NCBI GenBank assembly: GCA_009922885.1
Contig: RFUP01000138.1
Location: forward strand, 1 to 6,443
DNA length: 6,443 nt
Reading direction: 5' to 3'
From: Paracoccaceae bacterium
GTDB lineage: Bacteria > Pseudomonadota > Alphaproteobacteria > Rhodobacterales > Rhodobacteraceae
This document shows, in pieces, positions 1-5,653 of this stretch. The translations under genes were made by a program, and so were the position numbers. Below the pieces are notes generated by a model. The model searched no databases. It saw only the letters and a program-made list of their open reading frames with translations, and had not been told where the DNA came from. Each line of letters opens with the position of its first letter. Positions within the stretch are counted from its first letter, which is position 1.

Positions 1-239
1 GGATCAGTGGCCGCGAACTTGGCGAAAGACGCCACATCGAGCCCCGCACAGAACCCCCGCCCCTCGCCCGAGATCACAACCGCGCGCAGATCGGTGAGCC
101 CCATCAGGTGCCGCCCGGCTGCTACCACGGCTTCCGCCATATCGGGGTCAACCGCGTTCATCTTGTCAGCACGCGTCAGGCGCAACTGAGCAATGTGGTT
201 TTCAATCGTGATGGTCACGCGTTCCGGGTTGATCGTCAT
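1..239 (-). CDS. Enoyl-CoA hydratase/isomerase (crotonase) family protein, N-terminal part only
   Basis: Only the first 79 codons lie in the window; the gene runs off the left edge. The translation begins MTINPERVTITIENHIAQLR. It has the crotonase N-terminal layout: a short beta strand, then LTRADKMNAVDPDM (residues 21-34), then AVVISGEGRGFCAGLDV (53-69). The CAGLD segment is the family's first oxyanion-hole/CoA-binding loop. Crotonases act on acyl-CoA thioesters (hydration, isomerisation, hydrolysis or decarboxylation). The substrate cannot be told from this fragment because the catalytic acid residues lie further along. The ATG at 237-239 is well supported by an AGGAGG ribosome site (245-250 on the complement) 5 nt upstream. 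The gene follows the small Tat-signal gene on the same strand after a 62-nt gap, so the two may be co-transcribed. Family call is strong; exact enzyme unknown. Confidence 0.9.
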   Translation of the reverse strand, partial: MTINPERVTITIENHIAQLRLTRADKMNAVDPDMAEAVVAAGRHLMGLTDLRAVVISGEGRGFCAGLDVASFAKFAATD

Positions 240-247
240 CGGGGCCT

Positions 248-281
248 CCTCCGCTTTGCTCCGAGAGTGGCAAAGCGGAGG
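248..281 (-). promoter_or_regulatory. Perfect 12-bp inverted repeat overlapping the crotonase-gene ribosome binding site
   Basis: CCTCCGCTTTGC (248-259) and its exact reverse complement GCAAAGCGGAGG (270-281) flank a 10-nt loop. On the minus-strand transcript the hairpin lies between the stop of the small Tat-signal gene and the crotonase start. Its 3' arm contains the first half of the GGAGGAGG ribosome site (245-252). No T-run follows on the minus strand, so it is not a standard intrinsic terminator. It may control access to the ribosome site or stabilise the 3' end of the upstream message. The structure is certain; the function is inferred. Confidence 0.6.
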
Positions 282-301
282 CGCCTCGGGAAGAGGGAAC
301 G

Positions 302-472
302 CTACGGCACCACCTGATCGATGGCGCGCATCATGCCCAGCGACTTGTCGTAGACAAGCGTGAGCACGCGCTTCACCGGCGGCGCTTTCACCACCACCGG
401 CACCGAACGCAAGGCCCCTGCCGCCAAGCTCGACGCAAGAAACATCCGCCGCGTGAGTTTGATCTCTGCCAT
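302..472 (-). CDS. Small twin-arginine (Tat) signal protein, 56 aa, function unknown
   Basis: The predicted protein is 56 residues. It opens with MAEIKLTRRMFLASSLAAGA: a twin-arginine motif (T7-R8-R9-M10-F11-L12) followed by a short hydrophobic stretch (10-21), as in Tat export signals. The remainder (about residues 24-56) holds a compact segment, VKRVLTLVYDKSLGMMRAI (33-51), and ends VVP. There is no clear Ala-X-Ala cleavage site, so it may remain membrane-attached. I chose the ATG at 470-472 over an in-frame ATG five codons upstream because GGGGAG sits 7 nt before it. The gene is divergent from the aminotransferase gene (81-bp gap) and precedes the crotonase gene. I do not recognise a biochemical role. 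The clean Tat motif and good ribosome site argue that it is real despite its size. Confidence 0.7.
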   Translation of the reverse strand: MAEIKLTRRMFLASSLAAGALRSVPVVVKAPPVKRVLTLVYDKSLGMMRAIDQVVP

Positions 473-477
473 GGCAA

Positions 478-494
478 ATCTCCCCAATCAGGGG
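478..494 (-). promoter_or_regulatory. Ribosome binding site of the small Tat gene, partly inside a GC hairpin
   Basis: On the complement, GGGGAG (480-485) lies 7 nt before the ATG at 472. The four Gs can pair with CCCC (complement of 491-494) across a 5-nt loop. The stem is only 4 bp, so any effect is speculative, but the ribosome site decides the start of the 56-residue protein. Confidence 0.5.
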
Positions 495-553
495 CTCAGC
501 TTCGCACATCGCGCCCTCTTGCCGGAGGGGAAAGGATCGGCTTATCTCCCCGC

Positions 554-1660
554 ATGACAAAGCCTCGCTACACCCCGCTCGTGAACACCCTTCCCGCCAC
601 CGTGCCTTTCGTCGGCCCCGAGGCGCAGGAGCGCCGCATGGGCCGCGCTTTTGCCGCGCGGATCGGTGCGAATGAAAGCGTCTTCGGCCCCTCGCCCCGC
701 GCGATTGCGGCGATGGAAGCGGCGGCGCGCGAGATCTGGATGTATGGCGATCCCGAAAGCCATGATCTGCGCGCGGCCCTTGCCGCCCATCATGTCGTGG
801 GGATGGAGAATATCGTCGTCGGCGAAGGCATCGACGGGCTACTGGGCTATCTCGTGCGGCTTCTCGTGGCGCAAGGCGATGCCGTGGTCACTTCGGATGG
901 AGCTTACCCCACCTTCAATTACCACGTGGTGGGCTTCGGCGGCACGTTGCACAAAGTGCCCTACAAAGGCGATCACGAAGACCCCATGGCGCTATTCGCG
1001 AAGGCGCGCGAAGTGGGTGCGAAGCTCGTCTATCTTGCCAACCCCGACAACCCCATGGGCAGCAGCTACACCGGGGCCGAGATCGTCAAGGCGATGGATG
1101 CCCTGCCCGAAGGCACGCTCCTTGTTCTCGACGAGGCCTATATCGAACTGGCCCCCGAAGGCACCGCCGCGCCGATTGACATCGAAGATCCGCGCGTGAT
1201 CCGCATGCGCACCTTCTCCAAGGGCCATGGCATGGCGGGGGCGCGCGTGGGCTATGCCCTTGGTGCCGCCGATCTGATCCGTGCGTTCGAGAAGGTCCGC
1301 AACCATTTCGGCATGAACCGCGCCGCGCAAATCGGGGCGCTGGCCTCTCTGGGTGATCCCGACTGGATCGTGCATGTGAAGCGTGAAGTCGAGAAAGCCC
1401 GCACCCGCATCGGCGCGATTGCCACCGAAAACGGCCTTACGGCTCTGCCCTCTGCCACCAATTTCGTGGCGGTGGATTGTGGCGCGGATGGCGCTTTCGC
1501 CAAGAAGGTGCTCGACGGGCTCATCGCGCGCGGTGTCTTTGTGCGCATGCCTTTCGTGGCACCGCAAAACCGTTGCATCCGCGTGAGCTGCGGCACGCCC
1601 ACTGATCTCGACGCTTTCGCCGCCGCCCTGCCCCTCGCCCTGAGCGATGCCCGCGCCTAG
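554..1660 (+). CDS. HisC-like class I/II pyridoxal-phosphate-dependent aminotransferase
   Basis: The protein is 368 residues, the usual size for histidinol-phosphate/aromatic-type aminotransferases (fold type I), and soluble, with no signal peptide. Visible motifs in order: ARIGANESVFGPSP (35-48), the HisC-like substrate-arm region; GAYPTF with Tyr118; NPDNPMG (163-169), containing the PLP-ring Asn; LVLDEAYIEL with Asp193, which pairs with the PLP pyridine nitrogen; TFSKGHGMAGARVGYALG (220-237), with Schiff-base Lys223 and phosphate-binding Arg231; and CIRVSCG with Arg343, the expected substrate carboxylate ligand. NPDNPMG departs from the common NPNNPTG. It probably transaminates an amino acid or histidinol phosphate with 2-oxoglutarate/glutamate. 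It sits alone, not in a his operon, so I give no hisC symbol. No strong ribosome site precedes the ATG (GGA is about 17 nt upstream), but no better in-frame start exists upstream. Confidence 0.92.
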   Translation: MTKPRYTPLVNTLPATVPFVGPEAQERRMGRAFAARIGANESVFGPSPRAIAAMEAAAREIWMYGDPESHDLRAALAAHHVVGMENIVVGEGIDGLLGYLVRLLVAQGDAVVTSDGAYPTFNYHVVGFGGTLHKVPYKGDHEDPMALFAKAREVGAKLVYLANPDNPMGSSYTGAEIVKAMDALPEGTLLVLDEAYIELAPEGTAAPIDIEDPRVIRMRTFSKGHGMAGARVGYALGAADLIRAFEKVRNHFGMNRAAQIGALASLGDPDWIVHVKREVEKARTRIGAIATENGLTALPSATNFVAVDCGADGAFAKKVLDGLIARGVFVRMPFVAPQNRCIRVSCGTPTDLDAFAAALPLALSDARA

Positions 1661-1762
1661 AGCATTTCGAGAAAAAGTTGTAGACTTTTTCGGTTAAGAA
1701 ATACGTCAAATCAAAAGCTTAAAGCGTTTTGCCGTTTCTTTATTGAAGCGAAACGGTTTAAG
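1658..1762. repeat. Dispersed intergenic palindromic element between convergent genes
   Basis: This AT-richer ~105-bp block fills the gap between two convergent genes and consists of two hairpins. In the first, GAAAAAGT (1671-1678) pairs with ACTTTTTC (1684-1691). It is extended outward by GCATTTC (1662-1668) against GAAATAC (1698-1704), with one mismatch. In the second, CCGTTTC (1732-1738) pairs with GAAACGG (1750-1756). Alternatively TTAAAGCGTTT (1719-1729) pairs with AAACGGTTTAA (1751-1761), with one mismatch. The consensus-like start AGAGCATTTCGAGAAAAAG resembles intergenic repeats I recall from many Rhodobacterales and Rhizobiales genomes. Both flanking stop codons (TAG at 1658-1660; TAA, complement of 1758-1760) lie at its ends. 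It may act as a two-way transcription end. The hairpins are seen directly; the family assignment is from memory. Confidence 0.65.
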
Positions 1763-2255
1763 CCACTTGCGGTGTTTTGCGGCGGAAAAGCCCGCCCAGA
1801 ACGCCCAGCAACACCCGCGCAGCCAGCCAGCCCAGAAGAAGGCCCACACTCGCGAAAACCGCACCCGCGAAGCTCAATGGCAGCGCGGGTACGAAATCGC
1901 CCGCTGTCCCGCGCAAAAGCTCCGGATCGCCCATCCGGCGCGCATGGTAAACGCGCATGAACGGACCCGCCTCGCGCATGGCCGCGTAATCCGAACTCAA
2001 CCGCGCATGGCGCAGGAACACCCGCTCCATATCCGCCTTTCGCGCCGCAACGAAGGCCGTGCCCTGCATCTGCTCCAAGGCTTGAAACCGCGTGAGGCCG
2101 AGCGTTTCAGCCGAGGCATCGAAATCGCCCACAACCTCATCCAAGGCCTGCACTGCCCCTCCCAAACGCTGCAAATATTGCTGCGAGAATTCCGGGAATT
2201 GCGCAAAAGTCCCTGCGCCAAAAAGCGAAATAACAAGCACAAGAACACGTTTCAC
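1758..2255 (-). CDS. DUF2937 family membrane protein
   Basis: The protein is 165 residues. A hydrophobic N-terminal segment (3-17, VLVLVISLFGAG) is followed by AQFPEFSQQYLQRLGGAV (18-35), the hallmark of the DUF2937 family. A polar, mostly helical region (36-120) leads to GDFVPALPLSFAGAVFAS (119-136), which opens a second membrane stretch running to about 155, and a basic tail (FRRK). It is therefore probably a small inner-membrane protein with both ends anchored. Family function is unknown. The start is GTG at 2253-2255; AAGGGGA on the complement, about 7 nt upstream, supports it, and the family's N-terminus begins there. The stop codon is contributed by the palindromic element downstream. 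It is transcribed divergently from the glycoside-hydrolase-like gene. Confidence 0.88.
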   Translation of the reverse strand: MKRVLVLVISLFGAGTFAQFPEFSQQYLQRLGGAVQALDEVVGDFDASAETLGLTRFQALEQMQGTAFVAARKADMERVFLRHARLSSDYAAMREAGPFMRVYHARRMGDPELLRGTAGDFVPALPLSFAGAVFASVGLLLGWLAARVLLGVLGGLFRRKTPQVA

Positions 2256-2362
2256 AGATCATCCCCTTCAAACTGGCCTACAGCCCCCAACACCGTAAGC
2301 GCATTTTCCACGGTTACGATGCCACGCCCCACAGCTCCGGTCGACTCGATCGCTCGGATCAA
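2252..2362 (-). other. Possible short leader ORF or gene remnant overlapping the DUF2937 start
   Basis: On the minus strand a reading frame open from 2380 ends in TGA at 2252-2254, overlapping the DUF2937 GTG start as GTGA. From a TTG at 2360-2362 it would encode 36 residues, with the core AIESTGAVGRGIVTVENALT followed by VLGAVGQFEGDDL. The text looks protein-like and the 4-nt overlap is typical of translational coupling. However, there is no ATG, the TTG has no credible ribosome site, and an in-frame TGA lies just upstream (2381-2383). It could be the tail of a decayed gene or chance. Confidence 0.25.
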
Positions 2363-2695
2363 ACCTGTTCGAGACTTTACTCACATGCGGAGGCCACTAT
2401 TCCGACAATTTTTCGTCTTCAGATTGCCTTATTCAGCAGATCCCACCACTTTCTCGCCGTAAATTAAAATATCCTTTTGGATATTTTAATATCCTTTTTA
2501 TTTTTTTGATGTGTTTTTCGGATACTTTATTGATTTTAAGGGCGTAATTCCTTGCGCCAATTGGCCCCTCTTCATACCTTAAGGGCAAAGAGCTGAATTG
2601 GCATCCGAATTGCCAGTTATCAGCAATTAGAACTTTTCAACGTTCTTACCCATTGGCATCGCACCTTTTGGTTGCGATAAACGAAAGTTTGCGTC
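2256..2695. other. 440-bp intergenic region, partly AT-rich, between divergent genes
   Basis: Apart from the weak short ORF noted at its left end, I see no gene. The centre (about 2460-2540) is strikingly AT-rich compared with its surroundings and carries inverted and direct ATATCC motifs. Further right are a perfect palindrome GCCAATTGGC (2556-2565) and a direct repeat ATTGGCATC (2597-2605 and 2652-2660). The region must hold the promoters of both the DUF2937 gene and the glycoside-hydrolase-like gene, but I cannot place -35/-10 boxes with confidence. Confidence 0.6.
2463..2498. promoter_or_regulatory. AT-rich inverted repeat with a second direct copy of ATATCCTTTT (candidate operator)
   Basis: ATTAAAATATCC (2463-2474) and its exact complement GGATATTTTAAT (2479-2490) flank TTTT. 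ATATCCTTTT occurs at 2469-2478 and again at 2489-2498, a 20-bp spacing close to two DNA turns, which suits cooperative protein binding on one face. A T-rich run follows (2495-2507), but the stem has almost no GC and no plus-strand gene precedes it, so I favour a regulatory site over a terminator. A third ATATCCTTTT lies inside the downstream gene at 2763-2772. Confidence 0.45.
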
Positions 2696-4477
2696 GTGTC
2701 GATTGTGTTTCCGACAGAATTAGAAGTTGGTGCGGAGGTAACCGATCGCCTTATTGGTGCGAATATCCTTTTCCATCGCAATAATATCGGTCCGGATGGA
2801 ACTTTCGATGAAGTCGCAGAAGCCCTCAAATTCGGCGCTCTCCGCTACCCCGGCGGTGCCATTTCCGAGTCACTTTTCGACATCCGCAACCCGGACGCCG
2901 CCATCGCCTTCGATCCGATCAATGGCAACGAAATCGTTGTAGAGCCAATCTCAGATGTTCTCGGTTTCGCCGCCGAGAAGAATATGTCCGCCACAATCGT
3001 CATTCCCACCCGAACCTATCTGACGGAGGAAACCGACGCGTTCGGCCACCGATTTGCAGCCGTTGATGAAGAGGGTCTGCGTGACTTCGTAACCAAACTG
3101 GTCAGCGGCGAATTCGGAGCTGCGAAAATTGAAGGTCTCGAAATCGGGAATGAATACTGGGGCATCGGGGACTTCCCCCAAGGCTCCATGACCTCGCTTG
3201 AATACGCCCGCGTTGCCTCCGATATGGTCCGCATCATCGACGACACCCTTGCAAACGTCGAGGGCGGCGAGGGTGTTTGCGTTCTGGTCCAGATGGGCAC
3301 CAATTACGGCGAAGCCAACTTGCGCCCCGAATACGCTGATATCGAGCTGGGCCGGCCCCTTCTCGATGCCGTGCTCCAAGACTACGGCCTCACCGAAATT
3401 CCCGGTCTGATTTACAGCTCCGGTGATCTGAACTGGGCCAAGATTGCCAATGAAATCATCATCCAAACCCTTCAAGACGACGGCACCATCCAGGGCGTAG
3501 ACGGCGTCGTCGCACATATCTATTCACGCTATCCGGTCATCGAAGGCAGCCGTGACGAAGCGATCGACAATATCGAGGAAACCTGGGGCCTCCTCGAACA
3601 AAACTTTGAGACTTGGATTACGGAATGGAGCCAGAAATCCAACACCAGCGCCTTCGAGCGCCTCACCGATTATGGCCTGAACACGGCCCATGAACTCATC
3701 GACATGGTCGGCATCTTTGTCGAGCGTGGCGTCACTGCTTCCTATTACTGGACAGCGCAACACAACACCCGCACCACTCTCGCGCGCCTCACGGAACCGG
3801 GCGATGATCCGGAAGTCCAAATCACCGCTGTGGGTCATGCCTTTGCGATGCTGCGGGAGAACTTGATCGGTCTTCACGTCGTCGATCTCTCTCCGCGCGA
3901 AACGCACAGTAACGCAATGGTCACCGATAGCATCGACAGCCACGCTTACATAGGCCAAAGCAAGGCGGTGTTCTACTTCACCAACGAAGCAGAGACTCCC
4001 GAAACCGTCGATGTCGATCTCGGTCAACTGGTCGAAAGCTTCGGTTCGGCCGAAATTACGCGCCTTGGCGTCGAAGAAGGCCAGGATCCCGGAAACGCTG
4101 CCTCTACTCCCGTCCTCACAGACATCCCGGAAGCGGATGCCATCGCCGGCACCCACCTCACAACCACGCTCAACGCCAAGGAAACTTTACAAGTGGTGCT
4201 GTATGCGCCCGAGTATGATGCGTCAGTTGATGAGAAACTCGCCGCCGCCGAGGCCCTTGAGCAGGCCGAACTTCACCCCGATCCCGTGGTCGATCCAGAT
4301 CCCGTCGTTGACCCCGATCCAGACCCTTTGGATGACCTGCCCCGCGTCGATCCACCCGAAGACCCACCAGAGCCAGAGCCGGAAGACGATGGCGGCAGTG
4401 ATGGTGGTTTCGGGGGGCTCGCCGAAATGCTCCCTGCGCTACTCTTGCCACTGATCTTCCTGCTCGCAGGTCTCTAA
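2696..4477 (+). CDS. Clan GH-A glycoside-hydrolase-like protein (GH51/GH79-like) with acidic Pro-rich stalk and C-terminal hydrophobic tail
   Basis: The protein is 593 residues. Residues 1 to about 395 look like a clan A (beta/alpha)8 barrel. LRYPGG (49-54) matches the beta-2 motif of GH51/GH79-type enzymes. IEGLEIGNEYWG (145-156) carries the Asn-Glu acid/base pair (E153). VVAHIY (271-276) gives the beta-6 His. ETWITEWS (305-312) gives candidate nucleophile E310. YYWTAQH (350-356) gives the beta-8 Trp. A beta-sandwich-like domain follows (about 396-505). Then come a short helical segment (508-526), an Asp/Pro/Glu stalk (527-565) with DPVVDPDP repeats, a Gly-rich patch (566-574), and a hydrophobic tail (575-593) at the very end. 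The barrel probably cleaves a polysaccharide or glycoside; the substrate is unknown. There is no N-terminal signal peptide, and an in-frame TAA at 2678-2680 excludes an upstream extension. The start is GTG with no clear ribosome site. It looks accessory to its housekeeping neighbours. Confidence 0.75.
   Translation: MSIVFPTELEVGAEVTDRLIGANILFHRNNIGPDGTFDEVAEALKFGALRYPGGAISESLFDIRNPDAAIAFDPINGNEIVVEPISDVLGFAAEKNMSATIVIPTRTYLTEETDAFGHRFAAVDEEGLRDFVTKLVSGEFGAAKIEGLEIGNEYWGIGDFPQGSMTSLEYARVASDMVRIIDDTLANVEGGEGVCVLVQMGTNYGEANLRPEYADIELGRPLLDAVLQDYGLTEIPGLIYSSGDLNWAKIANEIIIQTLQDDGTIQGVDGVVAHIYSRYPVIEGSRDEAIDNIEETWGLLEQNFETWITEWSQKSNTSAFERLTDYGLNTAHELIDMVGIFVERGVTASYYWTAQHNTRTTLARLTEPGDDPEVQITAVGHAFAMLRENLIGLHVVDLSPRETHSNAMVTDSIDSHAYIGQSKAVFYFTNEAETPETVDVDLGQLVESFGSAEITRLGVEEGQDPGNAASTPVLTDIPEADAIAGTHLTTTLNAKETLQVVLYAPEYDASVDEKLAAAEALEQAELHPDPVVDPDPVVDPDPDPLDDLPRVDPPEDPPEPEPEDDGGSDGGFGGLAEMLPALLLPLIFLLAGL
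4274..4392 (+). repeat. In-gene DPVVDPDP stalk repeat
   Basis: Within the glycoside-hydrolase-like gene, residues 527-565 are almost entirely Asp, Pro, Glu and Val. Near-repeated units at 528-535 and 534-543 are encoded by recurrent GATCCCGT-like stretches. Such acidic, proline-rich segments act as extended, rigid stalks separating a domain from a cell-surface or membrane anchor. Unit number may vary between strains by slippage or recombination. Confidence 0.55.
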
Positions 4478-4482
4478 CGCGC

Positions 4483-4514
4483 AAAAGAAAAAGCCCCGGA
4501 CCACTCCGGGGCTT
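4483..4514 (-). terminator. Rho-independent terminator of proS
   Basis: AAGCCCCGGA (4491-4500) and TCCGGGGCTT (4505-4514) form a perfect 10-bp GC-rich stem with a 4-nt loop. On the minus strand the stem is followed by TTTTTCTTTT (complement of 4483-4492), the classic intrinsic terminator arrangement, 26 nt past the proS stop. On the plus strand there is no T-run after the stem, so it ends the glycoside-hydrolase-like message only weakly, if at all. Confidence 0.9.
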
Positions 4515-4540
4515 CTAACACTTCACCAGCGCAATGCCGA

Positions 4541-5653
4541 TTACGGATGTGCCGCGTAGATCTCTTCGATCCGCGCCACGGCTGCTTCAGGGCTCATCTC
4601 TTCGCTCTCGCCCGTGCGGCGCGAGGTCAGTTCCACCACGCCATTGGCCAAGCCGCGCGGGCCCACGGTAATCCGCCACGGCAGGCCGATCAGATCCATC
4701 GTCGCGAATTTCGCCCCGGCCCGCTCTTCGCGGTCGTCGTAAAGGCATTCCAAGCCCTTCGCGGCCAGCGCCTTGTAAAGCCCCTCGCAAGCCGCATCCG
4801 CTGCCGCATCGCCCTGCTTGAGGTTCACGATCCCCGCCTTGAACGGCGTCACGCCTTCCGGCCAAATGATGCCCTTGTCGTCGTGGCTGGCTTCAATGAT
4901 CGCGCCCAGCAAACGCGACACGCCGATCCCGTGCGAGCCCATCTCCACTGGAACCTTGCCGCCATCCTTGGTGACAACAGTCGCCCCCATGGATTCCGAA
5001 TACTTGGTGCCGAAGTAGAAAATCTGCCCCACTTCGATGCCGCGGCCTACCTTACGATTGGCTTCCGGCACGCCGTTGAACACGCCCTCGTCATGGGTCT
5101 CGTCGGTGCGGGCATAAAGCGTGGTGAACTCTTCGCAGACCTTCGCCACCTCATCCCAATTGTCATAGTCGATCTCGCGGTCGCCGAGCTTCAGCGCAGT
5201 CACACGGTCATCGTAGAACACTTCGGATTCACCCGTGGAGGCCAGCACGAGGAACTCGTGGGTATGCGGCAGGTCTTTGTAGCTGTTCACATGCGAACGG
5301 AACACATCCGTGATCATCTCTTCGTTGGTCGGGCCAAACAGCATGTCCCGCTCGTGGCGGTCCTTGATCCGCAGCATCTCCGCGCCGTAATCGTCATAGC
5401 GCCCGCTCTCGCGCCACAGATCAGCCGGTTGCAGCGTCGGCATCAGCATCGGAATATGGCCTGCGCGCACCTGCTCCTCGTGCACGATCTGCTCGATGCG
5501 TTTCAGCACACGGTAGCCCATCGGCAGCCACGAATAGATCCCTGCCGCCTGTTGCTTGATCATCCCCGCGCGGAGCATCAAACGATGCGAGACGATTTGC
5601 GCCTCGGAGGGGTTCTCTTTCAGAACGGGGAGGAAGTAGCGGGAGAGACGCAT
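4541..5653 (-). CDS. proS: Prolyl-tRNA synthetase, short alphaproteobacterial type, lacking the motif 2 segment
   Basis: The 370-residue product is clearly ProRS, the class II enzyme that charges tRNA-Pro. Seen in order: MRLSRYFLPV start; motif 1 region GIYSWLPMGY through MLMPTLQPADLW (38-80); MLFGPTNEE substrate loop (104-112); RSHVNSYKDLP (119-129); then directly HTHEFLVLASTGESEVFYDD (130-149), GIEVGQIFYFGTKYSE (205-220), motif 3 MGSHGIGVSRLLGAIIEA (238-255) and the anticodon-binding domain (260-370). In family members, roughly 75 residues lie between DLP and THEF, carrying motif 2 (an FRDE...RFGVMRGREF-type segment that binds ATP). Here they are absent, with the frame kept and the junction near 5266/5267; family length is about 440-450. 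Without motif 2, aminoacylation is not expected. The ATG at 5651-5653 has AAGG 8 nt upstream and matches the family start; an in-frame GTG at 5662 is less likely. Identity certain; integrity doubtful. Confidence 0.93.
   Translation of the reverse strand: MRLSRYFLPVLKENPSEAQIVSHRLMLRAGMIKQQAAGIYSWLPMGYRVLKRIEQIVHEEQVRAGHIPMLMPTLQPADLWRESGRYDDYGAEMLRIKDRHERDMLFGPTNEEMITDVFRSHVNSYKDLPHTHEFLVLASTGESEVFYDDRVTALKLGDREIDYDNWDEVAKVCEEFTTLYARTDETHDEGVFNGVPEANRKVGRGIEVGQIFYFGTKYSESMGATVVTKDGGKVPVEMGSHGIGVSRLLGAIIEASHDDKGIIWPEGVTPFKAGIVNLKQGDAAADAACEGLYKALAAKGLECLYDDREERAGAKFATMDLIGLPWRITVGPRGLANGVVELTSRRTGESEEMSPEAAVARIEEIYAAHP

Noticed and set aside
992..1567. 191-codon minus-strand open frame inside the aminotransferase gene
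   Set aside because: It is the shadow of a gene whose catalytic residues are all recognisable on the plus strand.
1743..2462. 239-codon plus-strand open frame opposite the DUF2937 gene
   Set aside because: Its composition (Arg, His, Gln, Pro) is that of an antisense shadow, no ribosome site is seen, and the opposite strand has a clear family match.
2463..2507. AT-rich hairpin followed by a T-run read as a rho-independent terminator
   Set aside because: The stem is nearly all A/T and no plus-strand gene lies upstream to terminate; a regulatory site fits better.
3524..4156. 210-codon minus-strand open frame inside the glycoside-hydrolase-like gene
   Set aside because: It is antisense to a long gene with recognisable motifs in order, and I see no motif in its own translation.
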